Shown: piece by piece, positions 18,552 to 26,681 of the stretch
Numbering within the stretch: the first letter of the stretch is position 1
Layout of the letters: the number at the start of each line of letters is the position of its first letter
The notes under the pieces: generated by a model
Seen by the model: only the letters and a program-made list of their open reading frames with translations
Databases searched by the model: none
Told to the model about the DNA's origin: nothing
NCBI RefSeq assembly: GCF_021223605.1
Contig: NZ_CP075175.1
Coordinates: 948,501 to 1,012,500, forward strand
Direction: 5' to 3'
Origin: Paenibacillus sp. 481
Lineage (GTDB): Bacteria; Bacillota; Bacilli; Paenibacillales; Paenibacillaceae
Length of the DNA stretch: 64,000 bases
Translations under genes and position numbers: made by a program

Positions 18552-18596
18552 AAAAAACGCCTGAACTAAAACCTTATCGGTTAAAGTTCAGGCGCT
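18552..18596 (-). terminator. Strong intrinsic terminator after the zinc-ribbon gene
   Basis: GCGCCTGAACT and AGTTCAGGCG arms pair around an interior loop, and six T follow on the minus strand. It isolates nrdDG from upstream transcription. Confidence 0.92.
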
Positions 18597-18659
18597 GTTA
18601 CACCGCAAACGTATGCCTATATGCTAAAATGTAAAGTCCGCTATCGTACGTGTACGCGA

Positions 18660-18875
18660 CTACGTCGAAGCTTGCGCCTCTGGGAAAGAAGGCGGCATAA
18701 GGTCATCGCCAAAAAACAAATCGTCCAGCGAGCTTAATGAACCATCTTCCTCCACTTGAAATACGGACATTTTTTCTCCGTTCACAGTCAATTCAATAAA
18801 ACATCCCCAGCAATAAAACTGGTGGGAGCCTATTTTTCCGATGTCTTTCGAGTTGCAATTTGGGCATCGAATCAT
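18660..18875 (-). CDS. Small zinc-ribbon protein of unknown function
   Basis: The protein has about 71 residues, starting MIRCPNCNSKDIGKIG and followed by FYCWGCFIELTV. The two CxxC pairs (CPNC, CWGC) form a plausible zinc ribbon; an acidic tail follows. I do not recognise a named family. The ATG at 18875 has GGTGA 5 bases upstream. In-frame starts at 18887, 18896 and 18956 exist, the last of which would overlap the PRC-barrel gene. It follows the PRC-barrel gene by about 50 bases and ends in a strong terminator, so the two are probably co-transcribed. Confidence 0.7.
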   Translation of the reverse strand: MIRCPNCNSKDIGKIGSHQFYCWGCFIELTVNGEKMSVFQVEEDGSLSSLDDLFFGDDLMPPSFPEAQAST

Positions 18876-18924
18876 CGTCTTCACCATTCCGTCCATACGT
18901 AAATTTGTTCCTATCTCGCCTCTG

Positions 18925-19404
18925 TCAGCCTTCTTGCACGACGATAGCATCTTCACCCCAAGTCATTTGACTGGTCCAATCTATGCGTCGTCTACCTTCC
19001 AGAAGGTCGGATAGCAACCCGTCTGTAATTTCTAGACTTATTAACTGGTTACCCATATTTGGCTGAAAATAAACATCTGCTACCCATCCCACTTGAATGC
19101 CTTCCGTTGTGACGACAGGCAAATCTTTCAAATGCTGACCACCATGGAGGAACTTTCGTTCGTGAAATACCTCTGCTGAATGTTGGACAGCTTCGTTGTC
19201 CACGATCATGATGGCATCCTCTCCACAGCCCGTCACATCTTCCCAAGCTACATACCGTATGACGCGCTCAAAACGGGACACCCCTTCAAGCTCAATATGG
19301 GTGATGCAATGTTGTTCTGACAACCAAATATCTTTCACCTTGGACACCCGCTTGCCAGTCACAATATCGTAAACAGGCAAACCAATTAATTCTAGCAGCT
19401 TCAT
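18925..19404 (-). CDS. PRC-barrel domain protein (YrrD-like)
   Basis: This 159-residue soluble protein has two PRC-barrel halves: residues about 1-75 (LIGLPVYDIVTGKRVSKVKD) and about 90-155 (LPVVTTEGIQVGWVADVYF). PRC barrels occur in RimM, photosynthetic reaction-centre H subunits and sporulation proteins; B. subtilis YrrD has two, like this one. No catalytic residues are evident, and a scaffold or RNA-binding role is only a guess. ATG at 19404 follows AGGAGG with 7-base spacing. Confidence 0.8.
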   Translation of the reverse strand: MKLLELIGLPVYDIVTGKRVSKVKDIWLSEQHCITHIELEGVSRFERVIRYVAWEDVTGCGEDAIMIVDNEAVQHSAEVFHERKFLHGGQHLKDLPVVTTEGIQVGWVADVYFQPNMGNQLISLEITDGLLSDLLEGRRRIDWTSQMTWGEDAIVVQEG

Positions 19405-19510
19405 GTCGGGGCCTCCTATAGCTAGCGTTACGGCTATGTATGCCTTACTAATTTCAGCACGGTAACTTGCCGTCCACGCTAAGCCCCTCCAATCACGCTA
19501 ATTCATGTCC

Positions 19511-20680
19511 TTATCGTCTAGTACGAACGCGTGTTACGATGGTTGCAATTTGGTGAGCGGCAAATTGTGCCTGTTCTATAGTATTGCCCAAACCGAAGCT
19601 GAATCGAACAGCCGTGCGAGCACGTTCATGATCAAGTCGCATCGCTTGCAGCACGTGCGACACTTCAAGCGATCCTGACGTACACGCTGAGCCGCTTGCC
19701 GCCAATATGCCTTCCATGTCCAAATTCATAAGTAGCGATTCGGTCGGCACACCGCTAAAGCTAACGTTTAAAATGTGCGGCAAGCCTTGCTCGGGGTGCC
19801 CGTTCAGCACGACATGAGCACCGAGCTGTGCACATAGTTCCGTCCAGAGCGTATGGCGAATTTGGCCCAGCAGCTCTATTTTCGCTGCGGACTCGGCATC
19901 ACTAGTTGCAAGCTCTACCGCCTCTGCGAAGCCGACGATGCCCGCTACATTTTCCGTGCCCGCGCGGCGCTTGCGCTCTTGATTTCCACCGTACAAATAC
20001 GGGTCCCACGCAGCACCCGTACGTGCATATAACAGGCCCACACCTTTAGGGCCGTTAATTTTGTGTGCAGAGAAGCTGGCAAAATCAATAGGCAGTGACG
20101 CAAGATGCAAAGGCACCAACCCTAAAGCTTGTACCGCGTCCGTATGCATAAGGACGCCACGCTCACGAACGCGTGCCCCGATCTGCTCAATCGGCTGCAA
20201 GGTTCCAACTTCGTTGTTCCCATACATGACACTCACTAAGCACGTATTCGGTTGCAATGCTGCAACAATGTCGTCTGCCTGAACTTGCCCGAACTCATCC
20301 GGTGCAACGTAAGTCACTTCAAAGCCAAGACGCTCCAAGCGCTCACACGCGTGCAGCACGGCATGATGCTCGATTTGAGTCGTCACGAGATGCGGCTTCA
20401 CCTGCTTGCCCGATTTGAGCCAAGCTGCCATAGCCACGCCATACAGCGCCGTATTGTCGCTTTCCGAGCCGCCACTCGTAAAAATAAGTTCCTGCGGCTT
20501 GCAGCCTAAACGCGCCGCAATTCGGTCGCGCGCCTGATTAAGCGCAAGCTTTGCTTCCCGTCCAGCCGCGTGCACGCTGGACGGATTTCCGTATACATCA
20601 CGCATGCTGGCTACCATCACGTCGATGACAGCTGGATGAAGCGGTGTCGTCGCTGCATGGTCAAAGTTGATCCGTTCCAT
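19511..20680 (-). CDS. iscS: Cysteine desulfurase (IscS/NifS family, YrvO-like)
   Basis: The PLP enzyme has 389 residues. The N-terminus reads NFDHAATTPLHP. The cofactor lysine lies in SFSAHKINGPKGVG (about residue 208) and the sulfur-accepting cysteine in ASGSACTSGSLEVSHVL (about 330). It pulls sulfur from cysteine as a persulfide. In B. subtilis YrvO hands this to MnmA for 2-thiouridine in tRNA. Here mnmA lies nearby but on the opposite strand beyond cymR. It follows cymR by 15 bases in a two-gene unit, with GGAG before the ATG. Confidence 0.94.
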   Translation of the reverse strand: MERINFDHAATTPLHPAVIDVMVASMRDVYGNPSSVHAAGREAKLALNQARDRIAARLGCKPQELIFTSGGSESDNTALYGVAMAAWLKSGKQVKPHLVTTQIEHHAVLHACERLERLGFEVTYVAPDEFGQVQADDIVAALQPNTCLVSVMYGNNEVGTLQPIEQIGARVRERGVLMHTDAVQALGLVPLHLASLPIDFASFSAHKINGPKGVGLLYARTGAAWDPYLYGGNQERKRRAGTENVAGIVGFAEAVELATSDAESAAKIELLGQIRHTLWTELCAQLGAHVVLNGHPEQGLPHILNVSFSGVPTESLLMNLDMEGILAASGSACTSGSLEVSHVLQAMRLDHERARTAVRFSFGLGNTIEQAQFAAHQIATIVTRVRTRR

Positions 20681-20694
20681 TTTGCCAATCTCCT

Positions 20695-21114
20695 TTAAAT
20701 ATAGAACATGTAGCTATTAAGGCTGCCTTCGCCTTTAAAATGAATCAGGTCTGCCAACGTCGTCGTATCCAGCACTTGCGCAATGCTGTCACGAATACGC
20801 AGCCACAAATCGCGCTTTGCCGGATCATCCTCTTCGGTAAAGTCAACTGGTGAGATCGGCCCTTCAAGCACGCGAATCACGTCGCCTGCGGATACAGTTT
20901 CCGGCTCGCGAGCCAAAATATAACCGCCGTAAGCGCCGCGAATACTTTTTACAAGCCCTGCGTTACGCAGCGGAGCGATAAGTTGCTCCAAATAATGCTC
21001 AGATAAGTTGTTACGCTCGGCAATACTTTTCAAAGAAGTCGGTCCTTCACCAAAGCTCCTTGCCAATTCCATCATAATCGTTAAGCCGTAACGGCCTTTC
21101 GTTGAAATCTTCAT
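20695..21114 (-). CDS. cymR: Rrf2 family cysteine-metabolism repressor CymR
   Basis: The winged-helix regulator has 139 residues and starts MKISTKGRYGLTIMMELA, with the helix-turn-helix LSEHYLEQLIAPLRNAGLV. It lacks the three clustered cysteines of IscR, so it should not bind an iron-sulfur cluster. The ending SLNSYMFYI is like B. subtilis CymR. CymR represses sulfur-assimilation genes in complex with CysK. It leads a cymR-iscS operon and is divergent from mnmA. Its 5' leader contains two copies of TTTGTAGGTT, possible control elements. Confidence 0.92.
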   Translation of the reverse strand: MKISTKGRYGLTIMMELARSFGEGPTSLKSIAERNNLSEHYLEQLIAPLRNAGLVKSIRGAYGGYILAREPETVSAGDVIRVLEGPISPVDFTEEDDPAKRDLWLRIRDSIAQVLDTTTLADLIHFKGEGSLNSYMFYI

Positions 21115-21141
21115 GTTTACACCTCATTATTGGTTTCGTAA

Positions 21142-21171
21142 GTTTGTAGGTTTCATAGGCTTTGTAGGTTG
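21142..21171. repeat. Direct repeat in the cymR leader
   Basis: TTTGTAGGTT occurs twice about 19 bases apart, with a related TTTCATAGGC between the copies. It lies 30-60 bases upstream of the cymR start. It could be an operator or slippage sequence. The rest of 21172-21365 shows no gene. Confidence 0.5.
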
Positions 21172-21365
21172 TAATTATTCATTTTACCAGTATAACTACC
21201 TAGCGTCTTGTTCACGAATATTGTGTTGTCATGACTTTATCACCATTGTATAATTTTATGCAATTAAAACAATGTATTCCGATTAAGGCACCCTGTATAT
21301 CGTAACACAACTATACTCGTTATGGGCAACAATCTAGCAACCTATTCACAGAAATGGACATACAC

Positions 21366-21394
21366 TTGACAAAAGTTCAGCATTTCGTTATAAA
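21366..21394 (+). promoter_or_regulatory. Sigma-A promoter of mnmA
   Basis: TTGACA (21366-21371) and TATAAA (21389-21394) are 17 bases apart. The transcript would begin about 65 bases before the mnmA start. Confidence 0.8.
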
Positions 21395-21465
21395 AGCGCC
21401 ATATGTTACAATTATAAATGATTACGCGGGCCAAACAATACTCGCAGCAAAGATGGTGATTCTAA

Positions 21466-22572
<1,107 letters not shown>

Positions 22573-22616
22573 TCGCTTGGATATACATCCGAGTTCGACT
22601 TGAATAGGTAACTAAG

Positions 22617-22680
22617 ATCCCTCATTAGAAGCTCGTACAAGCTTAGGTTGTACGCAGTTGTCTAGTGAGGGATTTTTTTA
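22617..22680 (+). terminator. Branched intrinsic terminator after mnmA
   Basis: ATCCCTCATTAGA pairs with TCTAGTGAGGGAT (one G-U) and encloses an inner CGTACAA/TTGTACG hairpin. Seven T follow. Confidence 0.92.
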
Positions 22681-22742
22681 TAGGATACGAGGGCTTATTT
22701 ACGTCTGATTATGGAATTACATGTAACATGAAAGCAGGATAA

Positions 22743-22770
22743 TTGTACCATTCCGTTGAATAAATATGAT
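22743..22770 (+). promoter_or_regulatory. Candidate promoter of the cupin gene
   Basis: TTGTAC and TATGAT are 16 bases apart. A 6-bp inverted repeat (ATGATG-GATAA-CATCAT, 22766-22782) lies directly on the start region, and TTACATGTAA (22717-22726) is a perfect palindrome just upstream. Both could be operators. Confidence 0.5.
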
Positions 22771-22796
22771 GGATAACATCATCTAGGAGGTACATC

Positions 22797-23153
22797 ATGC
22801 AATTTTTCACTTTCAGCAAAGATAGCGGTAAACCTGTTACCCGTTATGATTCCCAATTTGTTATGTCTCGTATTGTTCGAACGGATGCTGCAACGCATAT
22901 TGGATGTATGCATTTAGATGCGAACGACATCATTGGTTATCACCAAGCCGTCGTCCCTCAACTTCTGTTAGTCATGAATGGCGAAGGATACGTAAGGGGC
23001 GAAAAGGAAGAGTACGTTCATGTACAGGCTGGAGACGCCGTCTTTTGGGATAAAGACGAATGGCATGAAACGAAGACCAGTCATGGACTAACTGCCATCG
23101 TTATTGAAAGTGAACAATTAACACCCTCTGTATTTATGCCTGTAAAAAAGTAA
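22797..23153 (+). CDS. Cupin-domain protein
   Basis: This single-domain cupin has 118 residues. The metal-binding motif GYHQAVVPQLLLVMNGEGYV (G-x-H-x-x-x-x-Q/E type) is followed by the second motif GDAVFWDKDEWHETKT. The layout suggests a small sugar- or metal-binding beta-barrel; substrate unknown. CTAGGAGG stands 6 bases before the ATG. It is monocistronic between two terminators. Confidence 0.82.
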   Translation: MQFFTFSKDSGKPVTRYDSQFVMSRIVRTDAATHIGCMHLDANDIIGYHQAVVPQLLLVMNGEGYVRGEKEEYVHVQAGDAVFWDKDEWHETKTSHGLTAIVIESEQLTPSVFMPVKK

Positions 23154-23164
23154 ACGCTCCTAAT

Positions 23165-23206
23165 CAAAAAAAATCGGCCTGTGTCTATGACCAGGCCGAT
23201 TTCGCA
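23165..23206. terminator. Bidirectional terminator between the cupin and CorC-like genes
   Basis: AAATCGGCCTG and CAGGCCGATTT form an 11-bp stem. On the minus strand eight T follow, serving the CorC-like gene; on the plus strand the T-run is short. Confidence 0.85.
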
Positions 23207-23226
23207 TATTTCATGTTACTATAACG

Positions 23227-24597
23227 TTATAACATCGCTGATGAGACCGCAACTTCATCTAATCTAAAATGACTCAAGCGCTGTACTTGCAAGCGCACAA
23301 TGCGCAAATGATCGGTTTCTTCCACAACAAATTCATAATCATCACTTACCCGTACGCGTTGACCAATTTTAGGCGCAGCGTCTAAGCGTGCATATATCCA
23401 ACCACCAATTGTATCATAATCTTCGGTTACAATCGCTGTGCCGAAGTAAGCATTCAATTCCTCAATAAGCAACATGCCGTCAATGGAGTAATTCCTGTCA
23501 TCTCGCTTCTCAATTTGCAATCGATCCTCATCGAATTCGTCTTGTATTTCACCGACGATTTCCTCGATAATGTCTTCCAGCGTAACTAGTCCTGCCGTAC
23601 CGCCATATTCATCAATGAGAATGGCCATTTGCATCTTCTTTTTTTGCATTAATTTAAGCAATGCGCTAATTGACATCGAATCCGGAACACTCATAATCGG
23701 ACGGATAATATCACGAACGTCCATTATATCTGGGGATGTCTTCACAAGGTCCTTAATATGGACAAAACCGAGAATATGATCTTTGTCCGACTCACACACA
23801 GGAAATCGAGTATGCATTTCCCGAAACGCTTTTTGCTTGATCGCCTCAATCGAATCAATAGCGTACAAACATACCATATCGGTGCGTGGAATCATAATTT
23901 CATGCGCGTGTGTCTCCGAAAATTCAAATATGTTATCCATTAATGCTAGTTCAGTGTTATCAATTAATCCGCTCTTGTGGCTTTCTTTCACCAAGCTGCG
24001 TATTTCTGCTTCTGTATGCGCGGACTCATGATCCCCAGCGTGTTTCACGCCAGTCCTGCGCAAAATGAGATTGGCCATACTATTCAGCAACCAAATAAAC
24101 GGATACATCAGTTTATAGAACAACATAAGTGGCACAACAGTCCACATCGCGGTTGCTTCTGCACGTCGCCCCGCTAACGTCTTGGGTGCAAGCTCTCCCA
24201 GCACAATATGCAGCGCAGCAATAATAATAATTGCGATAGCTACCGATATCGTGTGTACGACAGCCCAGTCCGCTTCTAACGCAGATAATGGATCATGCAG
24301 CCATAACGACAGCATACGCGCTCCAATCCATCCTAAGCCAAGTGACGCCAACGTTATTCCTAACTGACAAGCTAATAAATAACCGTCTACATTGTTTGTT
24401 ACGCGTTGTGCCAATTTAGCTCTCAGATCTCCCTCTTGAGCAAGAGCTTCGATGCGGCTGCCGCGAACTTTGACTAATGCGTACTCAGCTGCCACAAAAA
24501 AGCTATTCATAAGCACAAATAACACGATGAACAGTAGGCCCCAGCCTATCGGTAACGGATCACCACTACTCAAACAATTGCCCCATCTGCCCCACAC
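23227..24597 (-). CDS. HlyC/CorC family membrane protein (CNNM-CBS-CorC_HlyC)
   Basis: The 456-residue protein has a CNNM transmembrane domain (about 20-200), a pair of CBS domains (about 215-340; TLEDIIEEIVGEIQDEFD ends the second) and a C-terminal CorC_HlyC domain (about 355-435). Family members are linked to Mg2+ or Co2+ efflux and magnesium homeostasis. The hemolysin label is historical. The frame's first codon is GTG at 24597, but the strong GGGGAGGTGG site lies some 20 bases upstream; TTG at 24573 is an alternative. It has its own promoter, so it is not simply the tail of the arsR unit. Confidence 0.88.
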   Translation of the reverse strand: MWGRWGNCLSSGDPLPIGWGLLFIVLFVLMNSFFVAAEYALVKVRGSRIEALAQEGDLRAKLAQRVTNNVDGYLLACQLGITLASLGLGWIGARMLSLWLHDPLSALEADWAVVHTISVAIAIIIIAALHIVLGELAPKTLAGRRAEATAMWTVVPLMLFYKLMYPFIWLLNSMANLILRRTGVKHAGDHESAHTEAEIRSLVKESHKSGLIDNTELALMDNIFEFSETHAHEIMIPRTDMVCLYAIDSIEAIKQKAFREMHTRFPVCESDKDHILGFVHIKDLVKTSPDIMDVRDIIRPIMSVPDSMSISALLKLMQKKKMQMAILIDEYGGTAGLVTLEDIIEEIVGEIQDEFDEDRLQIEKRDDRNYSIDGMLLIEELNAYFGTAIVTEDYDTIGGWIYARLDAAPKIGQRVRVSDDYEFVVEETDHLRIVRLQVQRLSHFRLDEVAVSSAML

Positions 24598-24655
24598 AAA
24601 CTAGACGCAGACAGGTCCACCTCCCCATTTTTGAATAATAAAATCCTTCCATCTT

Positions 24656-24683
24656 ATTATATAACAGATAACATAACCGTCAA
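24656..24683 (-). promoter_or_regulatory. Promoter of the CorC-like gene
   Basis: On the minus strand TTGACG and TATAAT are separated by 16 bases, about 60 bases upstream of the coding region. Confidence 0.7.
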
Positions 24684-24782
24684 ACTCACACCGCGTAGCA
24701 CTGCTTCACTAAACATCTTTTGCCTAATATATTCATCGGCAGCAACGTCCTATACTAAAAAAATTCGTAATATTTAGACGCC

Positions 24783-25097
24783 TTAAACGCCTTCCTCTTC
24801 TGCATGACGAATCGCTTCGGATAACAGTCCGATTATGTGTAAGTCATCACAAGCGTACAAAATGTTCTGCCCTTCTCGACGATAACGTACAAAGCGATAC
24901 GCACGGAGCGTTTTCAATTGATGTGACACCGCAGACTGCGACAATTGCAAGGTTTCAGCAATTTGATTAACCGCACACTCTTCCCGTGCCAGCAAAGTTA
25001 AAATTCGGATTCTCGTCGGATCACCCAACGCTTTAAACGTTTGTGACACCCGCTCAAGCACGTCAGCCTCCAAGTTTTTTCCCATAAAATCATTCAT
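24783..25097 (-). CDS. ArsR/SmtB family metal-responsive repressor
   Basis: This 104-residue winged-helix protein has the recognition helix QLSQSAVSHQLKTLRAYRFV. The last helix reads DLHIIGLLSEAIRHAEE, giving D-x-H-x10-H-x2-E, the alpha-5 metal site of SmtB-type Zn(II)/Co(II) sensors. A single cysteine lies before the helix-turn-helix (EECAVNQ), and there is no ArsR-type CxC site. ATG at 25097 follows AAGGAG; a GTG four codons earlier overlaps that site. An imperfect inverted repeat upstream may be its operator. The regulated genes are unclear: the nearest are the PCYCGC lipoprotein upstream and the CorC-like gene downstream. Confidence 0.88.
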   Translation of the reverse strand: MNDFMGKNLEADVLERVSQTFKALGDPTRIRILTLLAREECAVNQIAETLQLSQSAVSHQLKTLRAYRFVRYRREGQNILYACDDLHIIGLLSEAIRHAEEEGV

Positions 25098-25143
25098 TTC
25101 TACATTCACTCCTTCGTCTTAAGCATCCGTCTTCGTCCGAAGA

Positions 25144-25165
25144 TGAACATATCGACATATGTACC
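25144..25165. promoter_or_regulatory. Candidate ArsR-family operator
   Basis: TGAACATAT-CGAC-ATATGTACC is an inverted repeat with 7 of 9 arm positions matching. TGAACAT resembles the half-site used by SmtB/CzrA repressors. It lies 47-68 bases upstream of the arsR start. Confidence 0.45.
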
Positions 25166-25255
25166 GCATGCTGATGCCTGTAGGATATGACAAAGGACCT
25201 CATAATAATCATGGCTGCAACAGGAAACGTTCGGAAACGTCAAAAAACTCGTTGC

Positions 25256-25795
25256 CTACACTTTTGGGAATGGCGTCGGCGTTGGCTTCGCAAAGCCCTC
25301 ATTGTATTTGTTGTCGATAATCTTACGAATGTCGGATGCCGATTTCCCATCCCGTTTCAACTTTGAAGCTTCGACTGCAATATCCAAACAAACGCCACAT
25401 CTCGTCCCATGGTCATCCCATTCGATTTCGTTCTTCTCGTTAATTTGAGCCACAAAGCAGTTCAAATTACTCTTATGTCCAGCACTATCTCCGCAACCGC
25501 AATAGCACGGCATCGATTGTAACAATTCAGCTTCTTGTGCAGCCAAACGATAAATCAACTTAATTTCATCCCGTTGCTCGTCTAAAAAGGAGGGTAGCTC
25601 GTCCTTAGATGCTGTCCATTGTCGGAGATCCCCATTTGTCATCAGCTGATCTTGGTGATGGCCATGCGCTGATTCTGTTGATGTTGATTCATTTGTGGAT
25701 TCATTTTGCGACGATTGGCAGGCAGATAGAAATACGATACTTATTCCGAGCAAAAATACGCAGACTAGCTTAGAAGTACGTGCTTGAGTTGCCAT
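25256..25795 (-). CDS. PCYCGC-motif lipoprotein
   Basis: The lipoprotein has 179 residues, with a lipobox LSAC (Cys at about 26) behind a hydrophobic signal peptide. A serine/threonine-rich linker with HGHHQD follows, then a domain holding MPCYCGCGDSAGH, a further NCF cysteine and a CGVCLDIA pair. The cluster of six conserved cysteines plus histidines suggests metal or redox chemistry at the outer membrane face, but no function is established for the family as far as I know. Its C-terminus is proline-rich. A start three codons upstream is also possible. The SmtB-type regulator directly downstream strengthens a metal link by context only. Confidence 0.85.
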   Translation of the reverse strand: MATQARTSKLVCVFLLGISIVFLSACQSSQNESTNESTSTESAHGHHQDQLMTNGDLRQWTASKDELPSFLDEQRDEIKLIYRLAAQEAELLQSMPCYCGCGDSAGHKSNLNCFVAQINEKNEIEWDDHGTRCGVCLDIAVEASKLKRDGKSASDIRKIIDNKYNEGFAKPTPTPFPKV

Positions 25796-25851
25796 AACAA
25801 ACATCTCTCCTTTTCGATTAGCAAATCTTATTACCCATCACAAGAGTCGAT

Positions 25852-26208
25852 CTAACCGCTTACCGTGTAGGTAATATAAGCCACACCAAATCCAATAATC
25901 GTACTGCTTCCGACATATAAAAAGGCGACCTTTGCTTTTCCACGCTGGATCAGCACTACCGCTTCGTAACAAAAGGTAGAGAAGGTCGTAAAGGCACCGC
26001 AAAAACCTATGCCCATTAGTAGATATATAGATTGAGGTAATGAAAGTTGTACAGTAAACATAAAACCTAGCAACGCAGAACCCAACATATTAATGATCCA
26101 AGTACCCCAAGGAAAGTCACCGTTCCAACGTCTTAGGGCAACGATGCCTATATAATAACGACACCACGCACCGACAGCCCCACCTAGTCCAACCCATAGC
26201 CAGCTCAT
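25852..26208 (-). CDS. crcB: Fluoride channel subunit CrcB/Fluc, copy 1
   Basis: The protein has 118 residues and four membrane helices, with the family motifs GGAVGAWCRYYIG, WGTWIINMLGSALLG and GFCGAFTTFSTF (phenylalanine-box and central Na+ site region). Fluc channels are dual-topology dimers that let fluoride leave the cell. Its start codon overlaps the stop of the second copy by 4 bases (ATGA), so the subunits are made together and probably form a heterodimer of opposite orientations. No fluoride riboswitch is visible in front of the pair. Confidence 0.93.
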   Translation of the reverse strand: MSWLWVGLGGAVGAWCRYYIGIVALRRWNGDFPWGTWIINMLGSALLGFMFTVQLSLPQSIYLLMGIGFCGAFTTFSTFCYEAVVLIQRGKAKVAFLYVGSSTIIGFGVAYITYTVSG

Positions 26209-26681
26209 CGGGTTTCTCCCTTGTTTTTTGACGTAGAACGGCTAGTTCGTCTAGAACCACACAGAAAGCCTATCCAAGCACATAGAAGCCCTCCTAGAAG
26301 ACTCGCAGCTACGTACAACAATGCGATATCCACTAGCCCCTGTTCAACGAGCAATACCGATTCCATTGAAAAGGTAGAAAAGGTCGTAAATGCGCCAGCT
26401 ACCCCAGTCCCTAACAACGACTTCCATACAGGTGCTACATCTGGGCGCATATGCAACCAAGCATACAACCAGCTTAGGAAACCACTGCCCACCATGTTCA
26501 CGATCCAAGTGCTCCACGGAAATCCCGCTGTCGCTTCCCACGGCATCATAAGTGAAATGCCGTAACGCAGCACAGCTCCGAGAAACCCGCCGATTACAAC
26601 GAGCAGACCGAGCGGCACTCTAGCCGCACGATCTGCACCATTTAAATCTTGCTCAACTGGAGGCCGGACGGAACTACGCAT
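26205..26681 (-). CDS. crcB: Fluoride channel subunit CrcB/Fluc, copy 2
   Basis: The protein has about 158 residues, with GGFLGAVLRYGI, WSTWIVNMVGSGFLSW and GVAGAFTTFSTFSME and a basic C-terminal tail (SRRTSRSTSKNK). The N-terminal 25 residues before the first helix are extra relative to copy 1. The start is uncertain: ATG at 26681 overlaps the rarA stop by 8 bases and has a weak ribosome site, and a GTG nearer the first helix (about 26618) is possible. The same frame stays open far upstream, but that part is antisense-like overlap with rarA. Confidence 0.9.
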   Translation of the reverse strand: MRSSVRPPVEQDLNGADRAARVPLGLLVVIGGFLGAVLRYGISLMMPWEATAGFPWSTWIVNMVGSGFLSWLYAWLHMRPDVAPVWKSLLGTGVAGAFTTFSTFSMESVLLVEQGLVDIALLYVAASLLGGLLCAWIGFLCGSRRTSRSTSKNKGETR

